From positions 1-64,000 of the forward strand of contig NZ_KB849178.1 in assembly GCF_000367945.1 (NCBI RefSeq): DNA of 64,000 nucleotides. Direction: 5' to 3'. Positions 40,368-51,912 of the stretch are shown piece by piece (the first letter of the stretch is position 1; every line of letters begins with the position of its first letter). The stretch comes from Acinetobacter proteolyticus. GTDB lineage: Bacteria; Pseudomonadota; Gammaproteobacteria; Pseudomonadales; Moraxellaceae. Below the pieces are notes generated by a model, which was given only the letters and a program-made list of their open reading frames with translations, searched no databases and was not told the origin of the DNA. The position numbers were made by a program, and so were the translations under genes.

Positions 40368-40750
40368 AACAACCCCGATAAGTGATTTAAAGTATTTATG
40401 AGATCGCTTTCACAATTATTTTTATCTCTCTTTCCTTTATTAGAAATAAACATCTTAAAAATTAATTATTAAAAAATAATGTATGAAAGCATTCTATTTA
40501 GCACATATTAATATGGATGAAAGTTTAATATGTTCGCAGTAAATATAATCAAAAAAATCAAAGTGATCAAAAGATTCAGATGTAAAGCATCTTGAATAAA
40601 AAACATTTAAAACCAATTTATTAACCTGATGAGGCCTTTTGTTTATTTCCCTTTCCCAGCTGCATTATGATTAAAAAAAATCTAACAATATTTGAAAGTT
40701 AAAAATCAAATTGATTTTTAAACACCACAAAAACAGAGGGAATCAAAATA
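40368..40750. other. Divergent control region with two inverted repeats
   Basis: This 383-bp AT-rich gap has no gene. It holds ACATATTAA/TTAATATGT with a 13-bp spacer (40503-40533) and a near-perfect palindrome AAAAATCAA/TTGATTTTT with 1-bp spacer (40701-40719), the latter 32 bp before the lipoprotein start. Both could be operators. Confidence 0.5.
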
Positions 40751-42052
<1,302 letters not shown>

Positions 42053-42088
42053 TCCTCTTATCTCAACCTGATTAATCCTCTGCAATTT

Positions 42089-42122
42089 AAAAACCGAGTT
42101 TAATTATAAACTCGGTTTTTTT
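42089..42122 (+). terminator. Terminator after the lipoprotein
   Basis: AAAAACCGAGTTTA ATTA TAAACTCGGTTTTTTT, symmetric enough to act in both directions. Confidence 0.9.
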
Positions 42123-42207
42123 GTGCTTAATGAGAAGATCATTTAGACGATCATCAAAATAATAAGGCCACATAATTAAAGCAGCGACCTTTTAATTAAC
42201 ACAAAAA

Positions 42208-42762
42208 TCAACCATACAATTTTTCAACAATCGATTTCACACGTTGTGCATAAAGCTTCGCTGTTTCCAAATCCCCTGTTGGAATCTCATCGGTACTTGC
42301 ATCTGATGGTGATTGAACCAACAAGCCAACTGAACCACCTAGGTTATTTACATCTTCACGTTTTGCATCTTTGGTATTGGCTGGCAATAATCCCAAGCTC
42401 ACCCAAATACCACCATGCTGAGAAGCCAAAGTCTGTAACTGAATCAAGGTAACCTGCTTATCACCATTCAGGCTCGCGCTATTGGTAAAGCCCGCAAACA
42501 CCTTGTCTTGCCAACCACGGGTAAACCAGATTTTTGAAGAAGCATCGGCAAATTTCTTGAACTGCCAAGGGGCTGCCGCCATATAAGTTGGTGCACCAAA
42601 CACAATACCTTGTGCATTATTGAGTGTTTGCCAATCCTGTTCCGTAATTTCACCATTCTGATCAATTTCAATCAGAGAGGCTTCAATCGCACCCGCAAAA
42701 GTTTCAGCAACCACTTTGGTATGGCCATAGCCCGAGAAGTAAACAACCGCAATTTGTGTCAT
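42208..42762 (-). CDS. Flavodoxin-fold NAD(P)H oxidoreductase (WrbA-like)
   Basis: 184 residues from ATG 42762, with GGA seven bases upstream; the in-frame TTG at 42774 overlaps that site. The phosphate-binding loop of FMN is seen in YFSGYGHTKVVAE (about 9-21). GAPTYMAAAPWQFKKFAD and the GFTNSASLNGDKQ block are typical of the WrbA/NADPH-dependent FMN reductase group. It probably reduces quinones or related electrophiles. Divergent from an HxlR regulator with an operator-like repeat between. Confidence 0.85.
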   Translation of the reverse strand: MTQIAVVYFSGYGHTKVVAETFAGAIEASLIEIDQNGEITEQDWQTLNNAQGIVFGAPTYMAAAPWQFKKFADASSKIWFTRGWQDKVFAGFTNSASLNGDKQVTLIQLQTLASQHGGIWVSLGLLPANTKDAKREDVNNLGGSVGLLVQSPSDASTDEIPTGDLETAKLYAQRVKSIVEKLYG

Positions 42763-42826
42763 GAGAGTATCCAAAATTTTTCAAAAGTTCGATTTAATGA
42801 TATATTTAAGAAACTAGGTGTCAATT

Positions 42827-42844
42827 AGTTACCAACTGGTAACT
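42827..42844. promoter_or_regulatory. Candidate HxlR operator
   Basis: Perfect inverted repeat AGTTACC-N4-GGTAACT midway between the two divergent genes. Size and position fit a dimeric winged-helix regulator such as the HxlR protein encoded beside it. Confidence 0.65.
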
Positions 42845-42879
42845 ACTGACATTCGATTGAGAAAATGAGGGTTATCGCT

Positions 42880-43263
42880 ATGAATCAGGCATTAAAATAC
42901 GATATTTATCAACAACATTGCCCTGCTCGGTTATTTTTTGAAAAAATTGCAGATAAATGGGTGCTGTTGATCATTAATGTGCTTGCGCGAGAAACCCAAC
43001 ATTTCAATTTATTGAAAAAAAACATTCAAGGCATCTCACCTAAAGTATTGTCACAAAAGCTAAAAATGTTGGAAAGAGATGGATTTATCGAGCGCCAAGT
43101 GCAGAATACCGCTCCAATTCGAGTCGATTATTCACTCACAACACTCGGTTTAGAGGTGGCAGAAATGGCGTATCAACTCAAAGATTGGGCAGAAAGCAAT
43201 ATTGAACAGGTGATTTACGCTCAACGACGTTTTGATACGATACAGGAACAAGAACTCGAATGA
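42880..43263 (+). CDS. HxlR family transcriptional regulator
   Basis: 127 residues from ATG 42880, with GAGGG eight bases upstream; ATG 42865 overlaps this site. The HxlR winged-helix domain has CPARLFFEKIADKWVLLIINVL with one conserved N-terminal cysteine (about C13), then IQGISPKVLSQKLKMLERDGFIER. Some members sense electrophiles or quinones through that cysteine. It probably represses the divergent oxidoreductase and itself. Eight to fifteen bases separate it from the VOC gene, so they form one unit. Confidence 0.9.
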   Translation: MNQALKYDIYQQHCPARLFFEKIADKWVLLIINVLARETQHFNLLKKNIQGISPKVLSQKLKMLERDGFIERQVQNTAPIRVDYSLTTLGLEVAEMAYQLKDWAESNIEQVIYAQRRFDTIQEQELE

Positions 43264-43278
43264 TGCTGTGAGGTGTCT

Positions 43279-43659
43279 ATGTACCCACAACCTTTAATTG
43301 CTGTGACCGATGTGGAGAAAACCAGTCAGTGGTATCAAACTGTGCTGGGCTTAGAAAGTGGACATGGCGGCAGAGAATATGAACAATTGCTGTTTGAGCA
43401 AAGCCTTGTACTGCAACTGCACCAATGGCAAGCCCATGACCACTCACATATCGGCGATCCGAAACGGCTGATTGGTAACGGGGTTTTGCTTTGGTTTGAA
43501 AGCGATCAATTTGATGAGATTGTCAAAAAGCTACAAACTCATCACGTTGAGATTTTGGAAGGGCCGAAATATAACCCGAATGCGCATCATCGCGAAATCT
43601 GGTTTAAGGACCCGAATGGCTATACGCTGGTTGTGGCAAGTCCATACGGTGATATCTAA
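43279..43659 (+). CDS. VOC (glyoxalase/bleomycin resistance) superfamily protein
   Basis: 126 residues from ATG 43279, with GAGG five bases upstream. Two beta-alpha-beta-beta-beta modules are recognisable, beginning IAVTDVEKTSQWYQTVLGL and ending EIWFKDPNGYTLVVASP. The family includes metal-dependent lyases and dioxygenases and drug-binding proteins; this one's substrate is unknown. It is downstream of the HxlR gene and convergent with trmL (11 bp apart). Confidence 0.85.
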   Translation: MYPQPLIAVTDVEKTSQWYQTVLGLESGHGGREYEQLLFEQSLVLQLHQWQAHDHSHIGDPKRLIGNGVLLWFESDQFDEIVKKLQTHHVEILEGPKYNPNAHHREIWFKDPNGYTLVVASPYGDI

Positions 43660-43670
43660 AGCACGATAAA

Positions 43671-44141
43671 TCAGAGTTGTTTAAAGCCCTGCTGTCTCCA
43701 CGCTTCATAGACAATCACGGCGGTTGCATTCGAGAGGTTTAAGCTTCTTGAATTTTCTGCCATTGGCAAACGAATCCATTGCTCTTGCGGGAACATGAGA
43801 CGCACTTGCTCAGGCAGACCACGGGTTTCAGGTCCCATCAACAAGGCAACTGGACGATTCAGATCAACCGTATGTGGTGTTGCTGTGCCTTTAGTGGTGA
43901 GCGGAAAAACATGCTCCACACCCTTCGCCTTTAAATCAGCAAGGCAAAGTTCGATAGTGTCCCAAATTTGCATTCTTGCCCATTCGTGATAATCCAAACC
44001 GGCACGTTTCAACTTTTTATCATCCAGCTCAAAGCCTAAAGGTTTGACCAAATGGAGTTGCGCACCGGTATTGGCACATAGACGAATGATATTACCTGTA
44101 TTCGCTGGAATCTCAGGCTCGTATAGGACGACATGAATCAC
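43671..44141 (-). CDS. trmL: tRNA (cytidine/uridine-34-2'-O)-methyltransferase
   Basis: 156 residues. It methylates the wobble ribose of tRNA-Leu using S-adenosylmethionine. The SPOUT knot is visible in [32 protein letters not shown] and [20 protein letters not shown]. The start is GTG 44141; its ribosome site is weak (GAG). Downstream of the palindromic element and cysG on the same strand. Confidence 0.95.
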   Translation of the reverse strand: MIHVVLYEPEIPANTGNIIRLCANTGAQLHLVKPLGFELDDKKLKRAGLDYHEWARMQIWDTIELCLADLKAKGVEHVFPLTTKGTATPHTVDLNRPVALLMGPETRGLPEQVRLMFPQEQWIRLPMAENSRSLNLSNATAVIVYEAWRQQGFKQL

Positions 44142-44161
44142 AAATTTTCTCTACTTTTCAT

Positions 44162-44251
44162 AATCCCTCCTAGCCTCCCTTTGAAAAAGGGAGGAACTCC
44201 CCCTCTTTTTTAAAGAGGTGAGGAGCGGTTATAGCTCCGCAAGGAGGGATT
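44162..44251. repeat. 90-bp palindromic interspersed element next to cysG
   Basis: Perfect 10-bp terminal inverted repeats AATCCCTCCT/AGGAGGGATT enclose three hairpins: CCTCCCTTT/AAAGGGAGG, CCTCTTT/AAAGAGG and GGAGC/GCTCC. The whole folds as a four-way cruciform. It touches the cysG stop codon exactly at 44252. The architecture matches the element at 15733-15808. Confidence 0.8.
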
Positions 44252-45625
44252 CTATTGCCATTTTAACTGTTCACGTAGACTGACCACTTCACCAATAATA
44301 GTTAAAGTCGGCGCTACGATCTGATGTTCTGATACTTTGGTTGCGATGTCCGCCAATGTACCCACTACCACTTTCTGATCAGGGGTGGTACCTTTGGAAA
44401 TTAACGCCACAGGCATGCTTGGACGCTGACCATGGGCAATTAATTGTTCACAAATACGTTCCAAACCGACCAGTCCCATATAAAGAACTAAAGTTTGGTT
44501 TTCGTAAACCAATTCATTCCAAGGTAACTCAGGCGAGCCTTCTTTTAAATGCCCTGTCAGGAAGCGTACACTTTGCGCATAATCACGATGTGTTAGTGGA
44601 ATACCGGCATAAGCCGAACAACCCGAAGCTGCGGTAATACCCGGAACAACTTGGAACGTCACATTGGCTTGCACCAATTCCTGAATCTCTTCTCCACCAC
44701 GGCCAAAGATAAAGGGATCGCCACCTTTTAAGCGACAAACACGTTTACCTTGCTGTGCATATTCAACCAATAAAGCGTTGATGCCATCTTGTGGAACCGA
44801 ATGATTAGAACGCGCTTTACCGACATAGATCTTTTCAGCATCACGGCGGCATAATTCCAAGATGGGTGCCGATACCAAGCGATCATAAATCACCACATCG
44901 GCTTGCTGCATTAGACGTAATGCTTTTAAAGTCAGCAGTTCTGGATCGCCCGGACCTGCCCCGACCAAATACACCTCACCTTTCGGTGCAGTCCATTCTG
45001 TTAAAGCCTGCTCAATCAGATTATTGGCTACATCAATATTATCATTGAAAACCTGTTCTTTCAGCGGACTGGCGTACAGGTTTTCCCAGAAGATACGACG
45101 TTCATCTGGATTGGCAATTTTGGCTTTCACTTGCTTACGCCATTGCCCCGAAAACTCAGCCAATTTACCCATGCCATGCGGCACAATGGTTTCGATCTGA
45201 GTACGCAATTGTCTGGATAACACTGGCGATGCGCCATTGGAAGCCACTGAAATCACCAAGGGTGAGCGATCAATAATCGCTGGCACCATAAAACGACAAT
45301 GCGGAATATCATCGACACTGTTGACCAACAGATTACGCTGTTCACACTGTTCAAATACGCTTTTATTGACGTCAGGCTGATCTGTCGCAGCAATCACCAA
45401 GCGGTAAGGCGTTGACAAAACATTTTCAGAAAAAGGCGCCTGAATATATTGCCCTGTTGATTGCTCAACCAGTTGGCCTAATTCAGGAATCATTTCTGGT
45501 GCAATCACATCCACAATTGCACCCGCTTTGACGAGCAGATTTGCTTTGCGGTAGGCAATATGCCCACCACCCACAATCAGACAATGTTGCTGCTGCAACT
45601 TTAAAGAGATTGGGAAAATTTCCAC
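44252..45625 (-). CDS. cysG: Siroheme synthase CysG (trifunctional)
   Basis: 457 residues. The N-terminal domain (about 1-210) is the precorrin-2 dehydrogenase/ferrochelatase, with the NAD-binding loop VGGGHIAYRK. The C-terminal domain (about 215-457) is uroporphyrinogen-III methyltransferase, with VGAGPGDPELLTLKALR, RLKGGDPFIFGRGGEE and GITAASGCSAYAGIPLTHR. It makes siroheme for sulfite and nitrite reductases. The start is GTG 45625 with GAGG six bases upstream. serS is 67 bp upstream on the same strand. Confidence 0.95.
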   Translation of the reverse strand: MEIFPISLKLQQQHCLIVGGGHIAYRKANLLVKAGAIVDVIAPEMIPELGQLVEQSTGQYIQAPFSENVLSTPYRLVIAATDQPDVNKSVFEQCEQRNLLVNSVDDIPHCRFMVPAIIDRSPLVISVASNGASPVLSRQLRTQIETIVPHGMGKLAEFSGQWRKQVKAKIANPDERRIFWENLYASPLKEQVFNDNIDVANNLIEQALTEWTAPKGEVYLVGAGPGDPELLTLKALRLMQQADVVIYDRLVSAPILELCRRDAEKIYVGKARSNHSVPQDGINALLVEYAQQGKRVCRLKGGDPFIFGRGGEEIQELVQANVTFQVVPGITAASGCSAYAGIPLTHRDYAQSVRFLTGHLKEGSPELPWNELVYENQTLVLYMGLVGLERICEQLIAHGQRPSMPVALISKGTTPDQKVVVGTLADIATKVSEHQIVAPTLTIIGEVVSLREQLKWQ

Positions 45626-45692
45626 GTCACGCCTCTATATTTTCAATCTGATTGAGCTCAAGCAAAAACTATGCACAAATTCGATGCAAAGT

Positions 45693-46970
<1,278 letters not shown>

Positions 46971-47072
46971 TCATGAATAGAGAAAAAAACTGGCTATAGT
47001 GTAAGGCTTTAACCTAAAAAAATACAGCGATTGCGCAGCATCTACACATCATATGTGAATGCTGCATCGAAA

Positions 47073-47837
47073 CTAGTTGGGATCTTTTGGCAGGCTTGGT
47101 AAATATTCCGCCTTCACAAACTGTTTGGCTGCGTAGTACGGCAAGGTCAACTCACTCATCCCTTCTGCATAAGAGGCCAATTCATAGAGTGGATAAACAA
47201 AGACAATGCCATTTACCCCATAGTAATAATTATCACTGACCTGTAACTGTTCTTTTTTAATGCTGTGGTCTTGCAACCAGTTTTGATTAGATGCATACAG
47301 CTCATCACGTAGTTTGGTATTCATATCAGGCTTTAGCAATTCACTGACCGTGATATGTTTTTTATTGCTTAAATCAAAATTGACAAACTCTTGATGTGAC
47401 ATGCCATGGGCTGCACCTGCAGAATAGGAATAGCTCTGAATGGCAAAAGTCGCTAGATTATAATTTTGCCCAACAAAGCGCACATAGGTACTGCTTTCAC
47501 TTTGCGATGGTTCATCTGCTGGGACTTTTACTTTTTGATCCGCAATATTGGAAAACGCATTCGGCTCGGCCTTTTTCATCCGATTCACGAAATATTCATC
47601 AATCCATTTCTGATTGGTCTCAACTGTTTGTAAATCATAAGTGGTACAACCATCTTCCAAACAGACTTTCTGCTTTGGAATTTTAACTGCCACTACGTTT
47701 GCATGAATCAATGGAATATCGACTTTTTCAGTTGTCGCAGCGGTGTCTTTTTTAGGTTGGCAACCTACAAGTGCAACGACGGTCAGGATGGGAAGAAGTG
47801 GAATAATTTTTGATCGTTGTGAAGTATTCATCGTCAT
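47073..47837 (-). CDS. RsiV/DUF3298-type lipoprotein
   Basis: 254 residues. The signal peptide ends in the lipobox LVGC with C26. The mature part has the DUF3298/RsiV-like domain, with SYSYSAGAAHGMSHQEFVNFDL and a C-terminal YYGVNGIVFVYPLYELASYAEG. In Bacillus, RsiV binds lysozyme; here the protein may be a periplasmic binding or inhibitor protein, which is inference. Start ATG 47837 has AGAG six bases upstream. No sigma factor gene is adjacent, so an anti-sigma role is unlikely. Confidence 0.75.
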   Translation of the reverse strand: MTMNTSQRSKIIPLLPILTVVALVGCQPKKDTAATTEKVDIPLIHANVVAVKIPKQKVCLEDGCTTYDLQTVETNQKWIDEYFVNRMKKAEPNAFSNIADQKVKVPADEPSQSESSTYVRFVGQNYNLATFAIQSYSYSAGAAHGMSHQEFVNFDLSNKKHITVSELLKPDMNTKLRDELYASNQNWLQDHSIKKEQLQVSDNYYYGVNGIVFVYPLYELASYAEGMSELTLPYYAAKQFVKAEYLPSLPKDPN

Positions 47838-47916
47838 GCAAGTCTCTGATGTTTTTCTTCACTATACAAAGCCTTGTAGAAATATAAAATTAAGAAATGT
47901 ATCCACACTACATATT

Positions 47917-47945
47917 AAAAAAGCCGCAACATATGCGGCTTTTTA
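47917..47945 (-). terminator. lolA terminator
   Basis: AAAAAGCCGCA ACATA TGCGGCTTTTTA, 14 bp after the lolA stop codon; symmetric. Confidence 0.85.
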
Positions 47946-47959
47946 AGTAAAGCAGAGAA

Positions 47960-48658
47960 TTACTGATCAATAATATCGGTGCCTTTAGGCGGCGTGAAAT
48001 TAAACACTGAGGCTGGAATCGCCTGATTCACTTTAATATTATTGAAACGAACATAAGTGGTTTGACCCAAAGAGTCTTGCAATACCATCAAATTCGGTGC
48101 TTTATTGCCACCAAAACTAATGGTCAAGCTTTGGAATGCTCCATCTTCCTGTTTTGGATACAAGGTATAATACAGCTTGCTACGGTCTGGTTGAGTCACA
48201 CGATAAGACTGCATGATCTGGTTGGTATTGCCCGATAACAATAATGCTGGGGTATTGGCAATTTGATCATCTAGACTTTGACGAACGGCTTGCTGCAAGT
48301 CTGGATCATAAATCCACACCACTTTACCCGTAGTCACAATGGTTTGTTTGGCTGGGCTGGTGGTTTCCCAATAAAATTTCCCAGGACGCTCAACTTTCAT
48401 GGTTCCTTTAAAGGTCTGATTCATGTGTTGAGCAGTTAAACCTTTTTTTTGTACTGCTTTATTACTGTTAGCTACTTTTGTGGTTTGTTCAAAATCTGCG
48501 GTGAATCGTTGCAAGCCAGATAACTGTTGAACCAAACTTGTGGTCGCTTGCTGAGCCGATGCAGCGACTGGTGCAGCGAAGACCTGACTACTCACAACAG
48601 GAGCAAGTGTCATTGCACTTAACGTTGCAGCATAAGCCATTTTTTTTACGAAATTCAT
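47960..48658 (-). CDS. lolA: Outer-membrane lipoprotein carrier protein LolA
   Basis: 232 residues. A signal peptide of about 28 residues ends at VFA. The mature chaperone begins near LVQQLSGLQRFTADFEQTT and has the family blocks ERPGKFYWETTSP and VWIYDPDLQQAVRQS. LolA carries lipoproteins, for example AdeK, from the LolCDE complex across the periplasm to the outer membrane. Slightly longer than E. coli LolA. It is monocistronic and divergent from the pirin gene. Confidence 0.93.
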   Translation of the reverse strand: MNFVKKMAYAATLSAMTLAPVVSSQVFAAPVAASAQQATTSLVQQLSGLQRFTADFEQTTKVANSNKAVQKKGLTAQHMNQTFKGTMKVERPGKFYWETTSPAKQTIVTTGKVVWIYDPDLQQAVRQSLDDQIANTPALLLSGNTNQIMQSYRVTQPDRSKLYYTLYPKQEDGAFQSLTISFGGNKAPNLMVLQDSLGQTTYVRFNNIKVNQAIPASVFNFTPPKGTDIIDQ

Positions 48659-48948
48659 AAAAACAACCTTCTATCAGATTTCTACTGGTATGACGACATC
48701 TTACTGTTTTTGATCATTAAAAAAATGAAGAAAAGCAACGGTTTTGTGTAATTCGTGTCGCAAAGTTCTGCATTATGTATGAAGTTGCAGCCTTTATGTA
48801 GAGATTGTAAGAACGAAAAATAACTTTTCGACCATTCCCGACAGCATCCGTCAATGTCTGTTTAGGGAAAATTATTGATTAACTCTCATCTAGACGAATC
48901 ATTCGCATTTGCTAAGCTAAATGCCAATGATTTTAATAAGCATCATTC

Positions 48949-49818
48949 ATGAAAAGTCTTGCCTTTATCCACCGTAATGACACGCATTTTGCGATTGGCG
49001 ATTTTTATCCGGCCCTTTCCGTTTTTTCTTATCAGGAACTGGGCAATACCACCTCGCCCTTTTTATTATTAGATCATCTAGGGCCAGGACGCTTGTCGCC
49101 CAAAAGTACGAAGAAAGGTGTGAATGAACATCCACACCGCGGCTTTGAAACCGTAACCTTTGTTTTCGCTGGTGAATTACAACACCTAGATTCTACGGGT
49201 CAAGGCGGTATCATTGCGCAAGGCGATGTGCAATGGATGACGGCGGCTTCTGGGATTCAGCATACGGAACATTTTAGTCCTGCTTTTCGTGAGCGTGGTG
49301 GATACTTTGAAATGGTGCAATTGTGGGTCAACCTTCCCGCAAAAGATAAAATGTCTGCACCTCGCTATCAAAGCTTACAGAATCACAAAATTCCAAAATG
49401 CTTACTTGAAAATGACGCAGGTTATGTCCGTGTCGTCGCCGGACAGTTTCGGAATATTCAGGGCCTTGCCCACACTTATAGTCCCATGAATGTCTTAGAT
49501 GTCCATCTGAATAAACAACAGCAACTTACCTTGCCTGCCAATCATGGAGACACGACTTTAATTTATTTACGTAAAGGCAAGCTTCAGTTCGCAGCACATG
49601 AAGACCTTTTAGAAGAACAAGCCTTAGCGGTGATGTCCAGCTTTGATACAGATGTTGCGATTACTGCATTAGAGGATAGTGATCTGTTATTTTTATCCGC
49701 ACCTCCCTTGCAAGAGCCGATCAATGGACATGGCTTTTTTGTGATGAACAGTTATGAGGAAATTTTACAGGCCTATGAAGACTTAAAAACGGGTAACTTT
49801 GGAAAAGCTTCAGACTAA
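48949..49818 (+). CDS. Pirin family protein
   Basis: 289 residues in two cupin domains. The N-terminal one has the metal-binding HPHRGFETVTFVF and the HTEHFSP stretch; the C-terminal one has the DVHLNKQQQLTLPANHGDTTLIYL region. Some pirins are quercetin dioxygenases and others bind regulators; the role here is open. A terminator shared with rpmA follows. Confidence 0.88.
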   Translation: MKSLAFIHRNDTHFAIGDFYPALSVFSYQELGNTTSPFLLLDHLGPGRLSPKSTKKGVNEHPHRGFETVTFVFAGELQHLDSTGQGGIIAQGDVQWMTAASGIQHTEHFSPAFRERGGYFEMVQLWVNLPAKDKMSAPRYQSLQNHKIPKCLLENDAGYVRVVAGQFRNIQGLAHTYSPMNVLDVHLNKQQQLTLPANHGDTTLIYLRKGKLQFAAHEDLLEEQALAVMSSFDTDVAITALEDSDLLFLSAPPLQEPINGHGFFVMNSYEEILQAYEDLKTGNFGKASD

Positions 49819-49843
49819 ATCACAATTCAAAACTTAGCAGCAT

Positions 49844-49871
49844 AAAAAAACCCGCTTAACGCGGGTTTTCT
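49844..49871. terminator. Bidirectional terminator, pirin/rpmA
   Basis: AAAAAAACCCGC TTAAC GCGGGTTTTC, between convergent genes. Confidence 0.85.
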
Positions 49872-49885
49872 CGAACTATTAAAAC

Positions 49886-50140
49886 TTAAGCTTCAACAGT
49901 TACATAGCGACGGCCAAATTGACCTTTCACTTCAAATTTTACTACGCCGTCAGCAGTAGCAAATAAAGTATGGTCACGACCCATACCAACATTTGCACCA
50001 GCGTGGAACTCTGTACCACGTTGACGAACGATGATGTTACCAGCAGTTACAGTTTGACCACCGTAAACTTTAACACCTAACATCTTAGGATTCGAATCAC
50101 GACCGTTCTTCGTCGATCCACCGGCTTTTTTAGTTGCCAT
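49886..50140 (-). CDS. rpmA: 50S ribosomal protein L27
   Basis: 84 residues, standard length. It begins [20 protein letters not shown], whose N-terminus reaches the peptidyl transferase centre. It lies 18 bp after rplU and forms the conserved rplU-rpmA operon. Confidence 0.98.
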   Translation of the reverse strand: MATKKAGGSTKNGRDSNPKMLGVKVYGGQTVTAGNIIVRQRGTEFHAGANVGMGRDHTLFATADGVVKFEVKGQFGRRYVTVEA

Positions 50141-50158
50141 GTCTATTTACTCCTCGTA

Positions 50159-50470
50159 TTAGCCTGCGATACCAGTAATTTTCAACTCGGTAAACCATTG
50201 ACGGTGACCTTGTTGTTTACGATAGTGTTTACGACGACGCATTTTGATGATGCGGATTTTGTCGTGACGACCATGGCCAACTACTTCTGCAGTTACTTTT
50301 GCGCCAGCTACAACTGGAGCACCGATTTGAATGTTGTCACCGTTAACAACCATTAATACGTCATCAAACGTAATAGTCGCGCCAGTTTCAGCTTTCAATA
50401 ATTCTACTTTAAGGGTTTCACCCTCAACAACACGGTGCTGTTTACCACCGCTTTGGATTACTGCGTACAT
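50159..50470 (-). CDS. rplU: 50S ribosomal protein L21
   Basis: 103 residues from ATG 50470, with GGAG six bases upstream. The N-terminus [14 protein letters not shown] and the C-terminal [16 protein letters not shown] block are characteristic. In-frame codons further upstream lie in the leader and are not used. It is transcribed from a good promoter at 50543-50571. Confidence 0.98.
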   Translation of the reverse strand: MYAVIQSGGKQHRVVEGETLKVELLKAETGATITFDDVLMVVNGDNIQIGAPVVAGAKVTAEVVGHGRHDKIRIIKMRRRKHYRKQQGHRQWFTELKITGIAG

Positions 50471-50542
50471 AATGTACTCCAACTTGCCCGTGTCGTCGTG
50501 CCGATAAAGGGACATATCGATCTTAAGACGAACGCCACTGGG

Positions 50543-50571
50543 GTTATACAAGGGGACAAATTTTAAGTGAA
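50543..50571 (-). promoter_or_regulatory. rplU promoter
   Basis: On the minus strand TTCACT (50571-50566) and TATAAC (50548-50543) are 17 bp apart, giving a leader of about 65 nt with a GC-rich segment before the ribosome site. Confidence 0.6.
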
Positions 50572-50920
50572 AATTGATCAAACGACAAGTGATTTTACAT
50601 AAACACATGTATATCGATAACTTGCTTGGATTTTTAAGCAAAATCAATTAGATTGATGACGAACCGTTTTGATTGATTCTGATCAAGATTTGAAATACAT
50701 TTTTGAAAACAAATTGTGACAATAACAAACTGTGTTTTTACAGTGCCATAAGTAAAGTAATGGCGCTTGGTGGGAACTTCCCTTTTTTCTGTCTAATTTA
50801 AGACCAAAGAGCGCATCATCGTGTTTTAAATGACAGATTACGCAGTCTGTATAACTGTTTAGTCACAGATTAATTGATACACTTGGCAACACTACCCACC
50901 TATACGAGGTTTTTCTTCAT
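50572..50920. other. Divergent region between rplU and ispB
   Basis: No gene is visible. TATAAC at about 50850 could be the ispB -10, but its -35 (TTAAAT, 18 bp upstream) is poor. No repeat or RNA structure stands out. Confidence 0.35.
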
Positions 50921-51898
50921 ATGGTTATCGATTTTAAGCAAGACATTCTCTCCCCTGTTGCGACAGATTTTGCTGCGATGGATCGCCTGATTAATGAAGG
51001 AATTAGTTCGAAAGTAGGTTTAGTAATGAGTGTCAGCAAACACGTGGTCGAAGCAGGCGGCAAACGCATGCGTCCCATTATGTGTTTACTAGCAGCACGC
51101 GCTTGTGGACTCGCCAATATGCAGCAGGCACAACATTTAGCTGCAGTGATTGAAATGCTGCACACCGCAACTTTGGTTCATGATGATGTAGTTGATGAGT
51201 CAAGTTTACGTCGTGGCCGTCCAACGGCAAATGCAACATGGAACAACCAAACTGCGGTTTTGGTTGGTGATTTTCTAATTTCACGTGCGTTTGATCTATT
51301 GGTCGATTTAAACAATATGACCTTATTAAAAGATTTCTCGACCGGCACCTGTGAAATTGCAGAGGGTGAAGTCTTGCAGCTTCAATCGCAGCACCAACCC
51401 GAAACCTCAGAAGAAACTTATTTAAAAATTATCCACGGTAAAACCTCCCGCTTATTTGAACTTGCTACCGAAGGGGCAGCTATTCTGGCGGGAACAGAAG
51501 AATACCGTGAACCTTTACGTCGCTTCGCAGGTCATTTTGGTAATGCCTTTCAAATTATCGACGATATTTTAGATTACACCTCTGATGCGGAAACATTAGG
51601 TAAAAATATTGGTGATGATTTAATGGAAGGAAAGCCAACTTTACCGTTAATTTCAGCATTAGCCCATTCAACTGGTAATGATCACGAGATCATTCGTCGT
51701 AGTATTGCAACGGGTGGTGTTGAACATTTAGATAAAGTGATTGAAATTGTTCATCACTCAGGTGGCCTAGATTACTGTCAAACACGTGCCCAACAGGAAA
51801 CGGATGCCGCTTTAGAAGCGTTAAAAGCGCTGCCAGATAATGAATATCGCCAAGCACTGATCAATTTGACCTTAATGGCTTTACATCGACTACAATAA
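50921..51898 (+). CDS. ispB: Octaprenyl diphosphate synthase
   Basis: 325 residues. It elongates farnesyl diphosphate with isopentenyl diphosphate to make the ubiquinone side chain. The two aspartate-rich motifs are DDVVD (88-92) and DDILD (starting near 214), and GGKRMRP lies near residue 46. The chain length made cannot be read from the sequence (Acinetobacter uses ubiquinone-9, so it could be a nonaprenyl synthase). Divergent from rplU-rpmA, as in E. coli. The next gene starts 14 bp later. Confidence 0.93.
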   Translation: MVIDFKQDILSPVATDFAAMDRLINEGISSKVGLVMSVSKHVVEAGGKRMRPIMCLLAARACGLANMQQAQHLAAVIEMLHTATLVHDDVVDESSLRRGRPTANATWNNQTAVLVGDFLISRAFDLLVDLNNMTLLKDFSTGTCEIAEGEVLQLQSQHQPETSEETYLKIIHGKTSRLFELATEGAAILAGTEEYREPLRRFAGHFGNAFQIIDDILDYTSDAETLGKNIGDDLMEGKPTLPLISALAHSTGNDHEIIRRSIATGGVEHLDKVIEIVHHSGGLDYCQTRAQQETDAALEALKALPDNEYRQALINLTLMALHRLQ

Positions 51899-51912
51899 TT
51901 TTCTGACTGCCT

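Noticed and set aside
50471..50647. N-terminal extension of ribosomal protein L21
   Set aside because: The universal L21 start is MYAVI at 50470 with a strong ribosome site; the extension covers the promoter and leader.
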